Source: Candidatus Gastranaerophilales bacterium (GTDB lineage Bacteria; Cyanobacteriota; Vampirovibrionia; Gastranaerophilales; Gastranaerophilaceae). From it: 64,000 bases of DNA. The position numbers and the translations under genes were made by a program. Of the stretch, positions 36,016-45,340 are shown one piece after another; position 1 is the stretch's first letter; the number at the start of each line of letters is the position of its first letter. The stretch covers positions 1 through 64,000 of the forward strand of contig CALUXX010000005.1 in NCBI GenBank assembly GCA_944324845.1. Direction: 5' to 3'. The notes under the pieces were generated by a model. That model was not told the DNA's origin. It worked only from the letters and a program-made list of their open reading frames with translations, and ran no database searches.

Positions 36016-36384
36016 ATGATTAAACAACAAGCAAGAAAACCATTAGTTCAAAAAAGACATAGATCAATCAGAGTGAAATTAGCTGGTACTGCAGAATTCC
36101 CAAGATTAGCAGTTTACAGAAGTACAAAACACATCTATGCTCAATTGATTGATGATGATAACCATGTAACACTTGCATCAGCATCATCTAACGACAAAGA
36201 GTTAAAAGAAAAATTATCTCACGGCGGTAATATTGAAGCTGCTAAAGTTGTTGGTGAAGCTATTGCTCAAAAAGCTAAAAAAGCAGGTATTGAATGTGTA
36301 GTATTTGACCGTGGCGGATTTTTATACCATGGTAGAATCGCTGCACTTGCTGATGCTGCAAGAGAAGCTGGTTTGATGTTCTAA
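36016..36384 (+). CDS. rplR: Ribosomal protein L18
   Basis: The 122-aa protein has the L18 marks [33 protein letters not shown] and [24 protein letters not shown]. It carries 5S rRNA into the large subunit. It lies 113 bp after rplF, in a gap with the hairpin CTTGAA/TTCAAG, and is followed at once by a strong terminator. S5, L30, L15 and SecY, the usual next genes, are absent here. Confidence 0.97.
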   Translation: MIKQQARKPLVQKRHRSIRVKLAGTAEFPRLAVYRSTKHIYAQLIDDDNHVTLASASSNDKELKEKLSHGGNIEAAKVVGEAIAQKAKKAGIECVVFDRGGFLYHGRIAALADAAREAGLMF

Positions 36385-36404
36385 TAGAATTATCTTAATA
36401 AATT

Positions 36405-36440
36405 AAAGGCGGCAGACTTACTTGTAAGTCTGCCGCCTTT
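36405..36440. terminator. Strong terminator after rplR
   Basis: AAAGGCGGCAGACTTA and TAAGTCTGCCGCCTTT form a perfect 16-bp stem with loop CTTG. It closes the ribosomal block and the convergent gene. Confidence 0.9.
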
Positions 36441-36454
36441 GTGTGTTAAACACC

Positions 36455-37081
36455 TTATGCTAATTTAATGAAATCCTTTGGATCCGGGAGTTTAATTCGC
36501 GTATCCTCATAATTTTTTGAACTTCCAACAAACCAAGGATTTGTAGGAAATTTAGGTACATCGGCAAGTATTCCTTCTTTTGGGAATGTTTTTTGTTCCG
36601 GTTCTGCTTGTGCCCAAGTTCCTGCTTGGGTTTCAAAATATTTTGGACCGTTTTCGTTGATGTATGATTTTAAATTCCTGAAACTTATGTTTCCGTTTTC
36701 ATCTACTTTGAAGCTTGGGTTTAATGTGCCATTTTTTGACATTATATCTTCGGCTTTCAAATCAAGACCTAAGATTTTGATTTCTTCCAAAAATTTTGTT
36801 ACTTGTTCTTTTTTTACTTTTGCTAATTCTTTTGGCTCTTTGCCATTCATTATATCTGTAATAGTTTGAGGTTCGTTTTTAACGATTTTTCCTTTTCTTA
36901 CAACTCCATCTTTATCGACAACCATCTGATATTCGTCATCTTTTGTTTTTAATCTAAGTTTTTTTATTAGTTCTGCAAAATCTTCATTAATTTCTATTTT
37001 TGGATTATTACCTTTTGCCGGTACTAAATAACCTGTTTGTAAAATACTTTGTGTGTTAATCCCTAATCCGTCTCCTTGCAT
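36455..37081 (-). CDS. Hypothetical protein, 208 aa
   Basis: A charged, apparently soluble protein with no signal peptide. The N-terminus MQGDGLGINTQSILQTGYLVPAK is followed by Lys/Glu-rich helices and a Pro-rich C-terminal tail (FPTNPWFVGSSKNYEDTRIKLPD). The start follows AAAGGGG. No family is recognised. It is transcribed alone toward the rplR terminator. Confidence 0.55.
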   Translation of the reverse strand: MQGDGLGINTQSILQTGYLVPAKGNNPKIEINEDFAELIKKLRLKTKDDEYQMVVDKDGVVRKGKIVKNEPQTITDIMNGKEPKELAKVKKEQVTKFLEEIKILGLDLKAEDIMSKNGTLNPSFKVDENGNISFRNLKSYINENGPKYFETQAGTWAQAEPEQKTFPKEGILADVPKFPTNPWFVGSSKNYEDTRIKLPDPKDFIKLA

Positions 37082-37314
37082 AGTTTTTCCCCTTTCTTAA
37101 TTTTCCCCGTTAGATCGTGCTATATTCTTATAAAGTTTTTTTTAGGTGTAGAATTGCTCAAATTCCATTAAATGTTAAGCAATATTAAGAATGCATTTAA
37201 GGTGTAAGAAAATATGCTTTTTGAAATATTATTTTTTTCTTAATATTATCCAAACACGTTGTTTTTATGTTACACTTTAACAATAAGACTAAACTTGGGG
37301 AAGGATATACATTA

Positions 37315-39954
37315 ATGATAAAATTTCTATTGAAACTTCTAGGCGATCCGAATGAAAAAAAAGTAAAATCCATGATGGGTATTGTTGAGCATATAAACGC
37401 ATTAGAACCGGAATTTGCTCAGTTGACAGATGATGAATTGAGAGCAAAAACTCAAGCTTTTAAAGAAATATTGGCAAAACGTCCAACTTCTAAAAATTTT
37501 AAAGAGGATTTGAAATTAGAAAAGGAAGCCTTAGATAAAATTTTACCTGAAGCATTTGCAACAGTTAGAGAAGCGGGAAAACGTGTTTTGAATATGCGTC
37601 ATTTTGATGTTCAGTTAATAGGCGGATATTTTTTACATAATGGTCATATTGCAGAGATGAGAACAGGTGAAGGTAAAACTCTTGTAGCAACGTTACCTGC
37701 ATATTTGAATGCTTTAACAGGTAAGGGTGTTCATGTTGTTACGGTAAACGATTATCTAGCTAAACGTGACAGTGAATGGATGGGAAAAATTTATAAATTT
37801 CTTGGACTTAGCGTTGGTGTTGTTTTATCAAATGGTGAAGGTGCAAGGGATTTTGAAGTAAAACGTCATGCTTATCAATGTGATATTACTTATGGTACAA
37901 ATAATGAATTTGGATTTGACTATTTGCGTGACAATATGGCAAGTAGTGAAGAAATGCTTGTTCAAAGACCATTTAATTATGCAATTATCGATGAAGTTGA
38001 CAGTATTTTGATTGATGAAGCAAGAACACCTTTAATTATAAGTGGCAGACTTGCACAATCTGCTGAAACATATCAATTAATGGCAAAAATTGCACCTCAA
38101 CTTACTAAAGATGTTGATTATACTGTTGATGAAAAGAATAAAAACGTAATTTTAACCGAAGAAGGTATTGATAGAGCGCAGGATTTGATTGGTATTAAAG
38201 ATTTATTTGATATTCAAACTCAATATGCGCATCATTTATTACAAGCATTAAAGGCAAAAGAATTATTTGTTAAAGACACCGATTACGTTGTTCGAAACGG
38301 TGAAGTTATGATTGTAGATGAGTTTACCGGACGTTTGATGGAAGGCAGACGTTGGTCTGATGGTTTGCATCAGGCTGTTGAAGCTAAAGAAGGTGTTGAA
38401 ATTCAGGATGAAACTCAAACTCTTGCAAGTATTACATTCCAAAATCTTTTCAGATTGTATCCAAAACTTTCAGGTATGACAGGTACTGCAATGACTGAAG
38501 AGGCTGAATTTGGAAAAATTTATAATCTTGAAGTTACTACAATTCCTACAAACAAGCCTGATATAAGAATTAATTATCCTGATGTAATTTATAAATCAGA
38601 AGCTCAAAAATATTTGGCTGTAGTAGATGATATTATTGAGCAACATAAATTGGGCAGACCTGTTTTGGTTGGTACAATAAGTATCGAAAAATCTGAATAT
38701 GTTTCAAAACTTTTGACTGAGCGTGGAATTAAGCATAATGTATTGAATGCTAAGCACCACGAAAAAGAAGCATATATCATTGCACAGGCTGGTCGTTTGA
38801 ATGCTGTTACGATTGCGACAAATATGGCAGGTAGAGGTACTGATATTTTATTAGGTGGTAACCCTGAATATTTGGCAAAATCTGATTTGGATGAGCAGGG
38901 AATTGATGAAACTAACCCTAATTATAATGAATTAAAAGAAGAAACACTTGCCAAAGCACGTGCAATAACTGAATATGAACATAGTAAAGTTGTTGCGGCA
39001 GGCGGTTTGCATGTAATCGGAACAGAGCGTCATGAATCTCGCCGTATTGATAACCAATTACGTGGTCGTGCTGCTCGTCAAGGTGACCCTGGTTCTACAA
39101 GATTTTTCTTGTCCTTGGAAGATAATTTGATGCGTATTTTCGGCGGTGAGAAAATTACTCAACTTATGACAGCTATGAATGTTCCTGAAAATATGGCAAT
39201 AGATCATCCTTTGATTACAAAGCGTATTGAATCAGCTCAGAAAAAGGTTGAAACTTTCCACTTTGATATGAGAAAATCTGTTCTTGAATATGATGACGTT
39301 ATGAATATTCAGCGTGAAAAATTCTATCGCCAAAGACGTAAAGTTTTAGCAGGTGTCGGGTTGCAGGAAGATATCTATTATATGATTGAACGCGAAGTTG
39401 ACAGATTGATAAGAAGTTATATTTCACCTGAACAAAAAGTGGAAGAATATGTTTATGAAGACTTGCAAACATTGATTAAAGAACTTCACTCAACTGTTCC
39501 GCAATTATCATCTTTCGAAGTTTCAGATATTCAAAATATGCGTTTTGAGCCTATGTATAACAAGATTAAAGATTATGTTATAGAAGCGTACAAAACTCAT
39601 GAAATTGAAATTATAGAATTCTATAATCACGTTGTTGAAGAATATGGAATTTCTCCTGATAAACAGGTTCCGTTCTCTGAAAAAAATGTTGTCAGACAGT
39701 TAGAAAAAGATATTTTACTTAAAGTTGTTGATAACAAATGGATTGATCATCTTCATAATATTGATATGTTAAGAGAAGGTATAGGCTTAAGAGCTTACGG
39801 TCAAAAAGATCCGCTTATTGAATATAAAAAAGAAGCTTATGATTTGTTTAATAAAATGATGTATGAAATTCAAAGTGATACAGTTAAGCATTTATTCAGA
39901 ACAAGGTTTGGTGTTCAAGTAGTAAATACTGATGCTGTTGAAGATGATGAATAA
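37315..39954 (+). CDS. secA: Protein translocase ATPase SecA
   Basis: The protein is 879 aa from ATG 37315 (MIKFLLKLLGDPNEKK), nine bases after AAGGA; a start at 37267 would add a non-family tail. SecA motifs are complete: MRTGEGKTLVATLPAYL (Walker A), VNDYLAKRD, YGTNNEFGFDYLRDNMA, DEVDSILIDEARTPLIISG, MAGRGTDI, LRGRAARQGDPGSTRFFLSLED. The C-terminal zinc-binding SecB tail is missing (the protein ends in an acidic VEDDE), as in several lineages. It drives secretion through SecYEG. Confidence 0.96.
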   Translation: MIKFLLKLLGDPNEKKVKSMMGIVEHINALEPEFAQLTDDELRAKTQAFKEILAKRPTSKNFKEDLKLEKEALDKILPEAFATVREAGKRVLNMRHFDVQLIGGYFLHNGHIAEMRTGEGKTLVATLPAYLNALTGKGVHVVTVNDYLAKRDSEWMGKIYKFLGLSVGVVLSNGEGARDFEVKRHAYQCDITYGTNNEFGFDYLRDNMASSEEMLVQRPFNYAIIDEVDSILIDEARTPLIISGRLAQSAETYQLMAKIAPQLTKDVDYTVDEKNKNVILTEEGIDRAQDLIGIKDLFDIQTQYAHHLLQALKAKELFVKDTDYVVRNGEVMIVDEFTGRLMEGRRWSDGLHQAVEAKEGVEIQDETQTLASITFQNLFRLYPKLSGMTGTAMTEEAEFGKIYNLEVTTIPTNKPDIRINYPDVIYKSEAQKYLAVVDDIIEQHKLGRPVLVGTISIEKSEYVSKLLTERGIKHNVLNAKHHEKEAYIIAQAGRLNAVTIATNMAGRGTDILLGGNPEYLAKSDLDEQGIDETNPNYNELKEETLAKARAITEYEHSKVVAAGGLHVIGTERHESRRIDNQLRGRAARQGDPGSTRFFLSLEDNLMRIFGGEKITQLMTAMNVPENMAIDHPLITKRIESAQKKVETFHFDMRKSVLEYDDVMNIQREKFYRQRRKVLAGVGLQEDIYYMIEREVDRLIRSYISPEQKVEEYVYEDLQTLIKELHSTVPQLSSFEVSDIQNMRFEPMYNKIKDYVIEAYKTHEIEIIEFYNHVVEEYGISPDKQVPFSEKNVVRQLEKDILLKVVDNKWIDHLHNIDMLREGIGLRAYGQKDPLIEYKKEAYDLFNKMMYEIQSDTVKHLFRTRFGVQVVNTDAVEDDE

Positions 39955-39971
39955 TTTTAGATGATAGTTAT

Positions 39972-40013
39972 AAAGCGGGCATTTTGAAAACTTTCAAAAT
40001 GCCCGCTTTTTTA
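39972..40013. terminator. Terminator of secA
   Basis: AAAGCGGGCATTTTGAAA and TTTCAAAATGCCCGCTTT pair over 18 bp and end in T6. It can work in both directions and also ends the convergent TPR gene. Confidence 0.9.
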
Positions 40014-40032
40014 ATATTGTATATATTTTATA

Positions 40033-41634
40033 TTAGTCAAATAAAGCATTAATTTTATCTGTAATATCTTGCGGATCAATTTCGTGTGTAACTTTGTTTA
40101 TATCTTGAGAAATTTGATATAATTTAGCTGCTTCAATCTTATCTCCTGTAATTGCTATTGTACGAGCAAGATTGAAATGAGCAAGTGCATAATTTGGATT
40201 ACATTCAACTGATTTTTTGAACATTTCCATTGCATCTTTTACTCTGCCTAAATCATCAAGATATATTACTCCAAGATTGTTGTATGCAATATCATAATTA
40301 TTATCAAATTCGATAGCTAATTCATATTCTCTTATTGCTTCATCAGTGTCGCCTTTACCCCAGTATAAAAATCCTAAATTACAGTGAATTTTTGCATTTT
40401 TAGGGTCAAGGTCAAGTGCATTTCTGTATATTGCAAGTGCGTTTTCATAATCTTCTTTATCATAAAATGCACTACCTAGGTTGATATAAATATCAATATC
40501 TTCTGGAGTTAGCAAATATGCACTTTGATATGAAGTAATTGCAGCATCCAAATCTTGTTTTGATTCTTGGAATACATATCCAAGTGTTTGGTTAATAACA
40601 CTTGTCCATTCTTTATTAGGATTTAATGTAACTGCTGTTTGGAAATGTGATATTGCACCTTCAATATCGCCTTTTACATATAAAATATTGGCTAAATTTG
40701 AATGAAATTCAGGCATATTTGGCATAATTTGAATAAGTTTTTTATATGTTTCAATCGCGCTTTCATAGTCGCCTAAATCTTCATAAGCCTTGCACAAATG
40801 GCGATATGCAGGAATATTCAAGTTATCTAACCATATTGCCATACGGTATTCTGTAATCGCATTTTCAAATTGTCCTAATGAAGAATAAATATCTCCTAAA
40901 AGGCAATATAACGGCACAAATCCCGGTGCTTTTTCTACTGCATTAATGTATATGTCTAATGCGCCATCAAGTCCTTTGGTTTGTACTTGAAGATAACCTT
41001 TTATTAAAATCGGCAAAAATTTCAAATATGACAAAGATTCTTTTACCTTTTTAATTGCTTCGGCATCAAAAGGAAGTGTTAATGTTGCCATAAAATATTC
41101 ATATGCCGATTTTATTTGATTTTTGAAAATCCTAAATGATGAAACTTTGTACAAATTATGAAGAAGGTAATGCGCGCAAGAACTTGCCAGTGGTGAATAC
41201 TTAATCGCTTTTTTGGCATTAACTTCTGCATCTAAAAATCTTGCTTTTTTTGTATAAACTTCTGCCAGCATATAATATGCTTTTGCATATTTTTCATTTT
41301 TAGCTACAGTTTTGTCAAAATAATTTATTGCTTTATCTAAGTCACCTTTATAAAATTGTGCAAGACCTATTTTATAATAAATTTCGTATTCAATATCTTC
41401 AGTGCAAGATTCCAGGGCAATATTATATTCTTTTATTGCTTCATCAATGTATTGGCAAGATGTGTATATATCTAAGTGCCAAGCCATATATAAATCACCC
41501 AAACGCAAGTGAAGATTTGCATTTGTCGGATCGGATTGAATTTCTAATTGACATAGCGCTATCGCTGATTTTACATTCCCGCCTTTTAACTCTTTATTTA
41601 TCTTTTTTTCTAAAACTCTAGTATTATTCTTCAT
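40033..41634 (-). CDS. TPR-repeat protein, 533 aa
   Basis: At least ten tetratricopeptide repeats are visible with the W-LG-Y-A-F-A-P spacing, for example YYKIGLAQFYKGDLDKAINY and IHCNLGFLYWGKGDTDEAIR in the second half. There is no signal peptide or membrane segment, so it is probably a cytoplasmic scaffold. Between two repeat blocks (about residues 170-215) is a non-TPR linker. The partner is unknown. It stands alone, between secA and a divergent metabolic gene. Confidence 0.85.
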   Translation of the reverse strand: MKNNTRVLEKKINKELKGGNVKSAIALCQLEIQSDPTNANLHLRLGDLYMAWHLDIYTSCQYIDEAIKEYNIALESCTEDIEYEIYYKIGLAQFYKGDLDKAINYFDKTVAKNEKYAKAYYMLAEVYTKKARFLDAEVNAKKAIKYSPLASSCAHYLLHNLYKVSSFRIFKNQIKSAYEYFMATLTLPFDAEAIKKVKESLSYLKFLPILIKGYLQVQTKGLDGALDIYINAVEKAPGFVPLYCLLGDIYSSLGQFENAITEYRMAIWLDNLNIPAYRHLCKAYEDLGDYESAIETYKKLIQIMPNMPEFHSNLANILYVKGDIEGAISHFQTAVTLNPNKEWTSVINQTLGYVFQESKQDLDAAITSYQSAYLLTPEDIDIYINLGSAFYDKEDYENALAIYRNALDLDPKNAKIHCNLGFLYWGKGDTDEAIREYELAIEFDNNYDIAYNNLGVIYLDDLGRVKDAMEMFKKSVECNPNYALAHFNLARTIAITGDKIEAAKLYQISQDINKVTHEIDPQDITDKINALFD

Positions 41635-41741
41635 ATCTGTAAAACAACTCTGTAATATATATTTTAATTAAGATTATATAAAAAAGCAAGTTATTTAACA
41701 TAATTTTGTGTATAATAGAATTTATTAGATGAGGTAGTAAT

Positions 41742-43049
41742 ATGGCAGACAACAGAATTTATTTTGTAGATGTTACAAACCGTGATGGTGTTCAAACATC
41801 TAGGTTGGGATTAGCGAAGTTAGAAAAAACAATTATCAATTTAATGCTTAATGATATGGGGATTACTCAGTCAGAATTTGGGTTCCCTACCACAAAGCAC
41901 GAATTAAATTATTTAAATGGTAATTTAGAACTTGTTAAAAGAGGGGCGATTTCAACAACAAAACTTTCAGGTTGGATGAGAGGAATTGCATCTGATGTTG
42001 AAGAGTCTTTTAGAAATGTTCCTGATTTGCAATATGTGAATTTGTCACAATCTACTTCAGAACAGATGATTAATGGGAAGTATTTAGGGAAAAAGACTGC
42101 TGATGATATTATCAAAATGACTAAAGAAGCTGTTGAATGTGCAAAAGATAAAGGTGCTAAAATAATTGGCGTTAATGCTGAAGATGCATCTCGTAGTGAT
42201 ATTGATTATTTGATTAAATATGCAAGTGAAGCAAAAAAATCAGGCGCTCATAGATTTAGATATTGCGATACTTTGGGTTATGAAGATCCTAAAACTTCTT
42301 ATGATAGAATATACCAGATTGCTAAAGCAACAGAAATGCCGATAGAACTTCATTATCACAATGATTTAGGTATGGCCGTTGCTTGTTCTGTTATGGGTGC
42401 TAAAGCTGCAATAGATGCAGGTGTTGATGCTTATATCAATACTGCAATAAACGGTATGGGTGAACGTGCAGGTAATGCTGATTTAGTTTCTTGCTTGTTA
42501 GGATGTTTAAAATCAGCAGGTTTTAAAGGCAAATATAAAATTGATGAAAATATAAGACTTGATAGAGCTTGGAAACTTGCAAAATATGCGGCTTATGCAT
42601 TCGGTGTTGATATTCCGATAAATCAACCTGCAGTTGGTGATAATGCCTTTGCTCATGAATCCGGTATTCACGCAGATGGTGCTTTAAAGGATCGTAGAAA
42701 TTATGAATTGTATGATTTCGAAGAACTTGGACGTGGGGAACCTGAAATTATTGAAACCGGAAGAACTATTACCACAGGTGAATATGGCGGAATTAAAGGG
42801 TTTAGAAACGTATATAATAAACTTGAACTTGAATTTAAAGATGAACACGAAGCTCGCAACGTACTGGAACTTGTGCGATGCGCAAACGTTCATACCCAAA
42901 AACCACTTACAACAAGTGAATTGAGGTTTATTTATTACTACCCTGATATTGCTGCAAAAATTATGACAGTATCACCATACTATGAGCCGGTTGGTGCCAT
43001 TAAAGATAGGGTAGAACATCAACAATGTCATCCGGATGGTATGATATAG
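41742..43049 (+). CDS. Homocitrate/isopropylmalate synthase-like DRE-TIM metallolyase
   Basis: The 435-aa enzyme shows the family's start DVTNRDGVQTSR and the metal-binding ELHYHNDLGMAVACS and NGMGERAGNADLV. It then has FAHESGIHADGALKD. It lacks the long C-terminal leucine-feedback domain of LeuA. Homocitrate synthase, Re-citrate synthase and citramalate synthase are all possible, since family members differ in few residues and no neighbour decides. It adds acetyl-CoA to a 2-oxo acid. Confidence 0.78.
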   Translation: MADNRIYFVDVTNRDGVQTSRLGLAKLEKTIINLMLNDMGITQSEFGFPTTKHELNYLNGNLELVKRGAISTTKLSGWMRGIASDVEESFRNVPDLQYVNLSQSTSEQMINGKYLGKKTADDIIKMTKEAVECAKDKGAKIIGVNAEDASRSDIDYLIKYASEAKKSGAHRFRYCDTLGYEDPKTSYDRIYQIAKATEMPIELHYHNDLGMAVACSVMGAKAAIDAGVDAYINTAINGMGERAGNADLVSCLLGCLKSAGFKGKYKIDENIRLDRAWKLAKYAAYAFGVDIPINQPAVGDNAFAHESGIHADGALKDRRNYELYDFEELGRGEPEIIETGRTITTGEYGGIKGFRNVYNKLELEFKDEHEARNVLELVRCANVHTQKPLTTSELRFIYYYPDIAAKIMTVSPYYEPVGAIKDRVEHQQCHPDGMI

Positions 43050-43076
43050 AAGATTTAAGAAGAGGGTAATTTCGGG

Positions 43077-43940
43077 TGCTGAAACAAGTTCAGCATGACA
43101 TTTTTGACAAAAAAACTAATTACTACAATTTGTCACCCTGAATTTATTTCAGGGTCAAGAAGATGTTTGACAAATCTACAAGACAAATAGATGCTGAAAC
43201 AAGTTCAGCATGACATTTTTGACAAAAAAACTAATTGCTACAATTTGTCACCTTGAATTTATTTCAGGGTCAAGAAGATTTTTGACAAATGTACAAGACA
43301 AATGGATGCTGAAACAAGTTCAGCGTGACATTTTTGACAAAAACTAATTGCTACAATTTGTCACCTTGAATTTATTTCAGGGTCAAGAAGATTTTTGACA
43401 AATATACAAGACAAATGGATGCTGAAACAAGTTCATCATGACATTTTTGACAAAAAAACTAATTACTACAACCTGTCACCCTGAATTTATTTCAGGGTCT
43501 AGAAGATTTTTGACAAATGTACAAGACAAATAGATGCTGAAACAAGTTCAGCATGACATTTTTGACAAAAAAACTAATTGCTACAATTTGTCACCTTGAA
43601 TTTATTTCAGGGTCAAGAAGAATTTTGACAAATGTACAAAACAAATAGATGCTGAAACAAGTTCAGCATGACATTTTTGACAAAAAACTAATTACTACAA
43701 TTTGTCACCCTGAATTTATTTCAGGGTCAAGAAGATTTTTGACAAATATACAAGACAAATGGATGCTGAAACAAGTTTAGCGTGACATTTTTGACAAAAA
43801 ACTAATTACTACAATTTGTCCCCCTGAATTTATTTCAGGGTCAAGAAGATTTTTGACAAATCTACAAGATAAATAGATGCTGAAACAAGTTCAGCATGAC
43901 AGTTAAAGTTCAGCATGACAGGCAAAGTTCAGCATGACAG
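43077..43940. repeat. Eight-unit tandem array of a ~115-bp double-palindrome repeat
   Basis: Units start at 43077, 43192, 43307, 43420, 43535, 43650, 43764 and 43878 (the TGCTGAAACAAG word), a period of 113-115 bp. Each unit has two palindromes, TGCTGAAACAAGTTCAGCA and CCCTGAATTTATTTCAGGG, joined by GACATTTTTGACAAAAA and CTACAATTTGTCACC. The array ends with three short copies of AAGTTCAGCATGACAG. No frame or unique spacer is present. The same palindromes occur singly at 3.1-3.3 kb, so this is an expanded REP/MITE-like element. Confidence 0.9.
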
Positions 43941-43952
43941 GTAAAATATAAA

Positions 43953-43982
43953 AAAGAGGCAAATCATTCGATTTGCCTCTTT
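43953..43982. terminator. Terminator of the pilin gene
   Basis: AAAGAGGCAAATC and GATTTGCCTCTTT form a 13-bp stem with loop ATTC. It serves the leftward pilin gene and also borders the repeat array. Confidence 0.85.
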
Positions 43983-44002
43983 CAATTCTTTTAACAAGAT
44001 AA

Positions 44003-44710
44003 TTATTTTGATTGGTTCAATACATATCTTGCAGCATCTGTGATAGGTTCAACTGTACCATCGTGGAATACAACTGGGAAGATATCACCCATATCTGCTG
44101 CGTTGTTTCTTACGATACAGCTACCAACTGAAGATGCAACTGTAGCTGAACCAGTACTACATCTAACTTCTTTGTTAGGTAGAGTTGGTCCGTTTACATC
44201 GATGAAACCACGGCATTTAGCAGCTAAACCTGTGATAGGATCTCCAGGTGCTAAAGTACAAGAAGCTAGAGCTTTATCAAATGCAATTACAGAACCATCA
44301 GCTAATTGGTATGCTACCATACTTGTCTTTGCAACGCTTGTAAGGTTACTACTGATAGAATATGCAGTTGTAGAGCCAGGTATTTTCATCGCACTAGCTG
44401 TTGAATAGTATGTAGCACCTGATAATGTACCGTTAATTAATGCACACATAGATGCTTTTACATCCGGTTTTTCTGTTCCACCATTTGTAGTACAAGCAGT
44501 TGTTACAGATGCATAATCTAAGTCATATTGAGCAGTACCCATTAAAGCTGCTTGGTTTAATGTTGATAAAGTCTTTTTGTATTGAGATTTGAATTTAGCA
44601 CTGTTAGTATTTGAAATCAATGTAGGAATTGTCATAGCGGCAACTACACCAATGATACCTAAAGTAATCAATACTTCTGCCAAAGTAAAACCGAATCTTT
44701 TTGTTGTCAT
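44003..44710 (-). CDS. Type IV pilin-like / type II secretion pseudopilin
   Basis: The prepilin signature KRFGFTLAEVLITLGIIGVV opens the protein: a short basic leader, cleavage between Gly and Phe, Glu at +5, then a hydrophobic helix. The 200-residue globular part has several cysteines (TTACTT, ASMCALI, ASCTL, KCRGF) that could form disulfides. The start at 44710 is seven bases from AAAGGTG; the ATG two codons earlier is too close. No other pilus gene is adjacent. It probably forms a surface pilus or pseudopilus. Confidence 0.87.
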   Translation of the reverse strand: MTTKRFGFTLAEVLITLGIIGVVAAMTIPTLISNTNSAKFKSQYKKTLSTLNQAALMGTAQYDLDYASVTTACTTNGGTEKPDVKASMCALINGTLSGATYYSTASAMKIPGSTTAYSISSNLTSVAKTSMVAYQLADGSVIAFDKALASCTLAPGDPITGLAAKCRGFIDVNGPTLPNKEVRCSTGSATVASSVGSCIVRNNAADMGDIFPVVFHDGTVEPITDAARYVLNQSK

Positions 44711-45265
44711 AATCATTCACCTTTCTTAATTTTTAATAAACTATAACATACGCTTTACATAATCATTATATTACTATTTTTTTCAAAATCTGTCAATCAT
44801 TTGTATGATTTTTCCCGAAAACAGGGGCTTTTCATGCTTTTTCTGGAGGATGAACTTTTATTATTTTGTGTATCAAAACACCTGATATTATATAAACTTT
44901 ATTCACTCCAAAAAGCAAAGAAATCATTGCGCACTTGCCTTATAAATATAAAGAGCAAGTGCGACTTATTTTATTCGGTGTTGCTATAAACCTTTTTATT
45001 AATCAAATTTATTATCCTCATGAATGTATATTTATAGTTAACCCAGATTACTTGACAAAGTAACATAAAACTAAAAAATTAATACTTTTGGATTAATGTT
45101 TCTTAAAATTATTCTCTGAAATTCAGATATAGCAAGGAAAGTTCTTTTTAAATTTCTATTTAACATTTATTAATATTTTATTTTGTTGCTTAATATTTGT
45201 TTACATATTAGCAAATTTGATTTCAATAAAACCTTTATACACATGTAAAATAAAGGGGAATTAAA
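44711..45265. other. 555-bp gap with one hairpin
   Basis: No supported gene is seen. The pilin promoter must lie at the left end. One inverted repeat, CGCACTTGC (44930-44938) with GCAAGTGCG (44955-44963), has a 16-base AT-rich loop and no T-run. The rest is AT-rich without clear structure. Confidence 0.5.
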
Positions 45266-45340
45266 ATGGGAATATTACTTATAACTGTTCAAGTTGTAGC
45301 GCTTGGTGCTTTATCTAAAGATTTGCTATCTCGTTGCTAA
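45266..45340 (+). CDS. Possible 24-aa membrane microprotein
   Basis: ATG 45266 follows AAAGGGG by eight bases, a strong ribosome site. The frame reads MGILLITVQVVALGALSKDL and ends SRC: a single hydrophobic stretch with a short polar tail. It overlaps the convergent GH57 stop by 4 bp. There is no homology support, and it could be chance. Confidence 0.35.
   Translation: MGILLITVQVVALGALSKDLLSRC

Noticed and set aside
43077-43940. A second CRISPR array
   Set aside because: The whole 115-bp unit is repeated, including what would be spacers; there are no unique sequences between short repeats.
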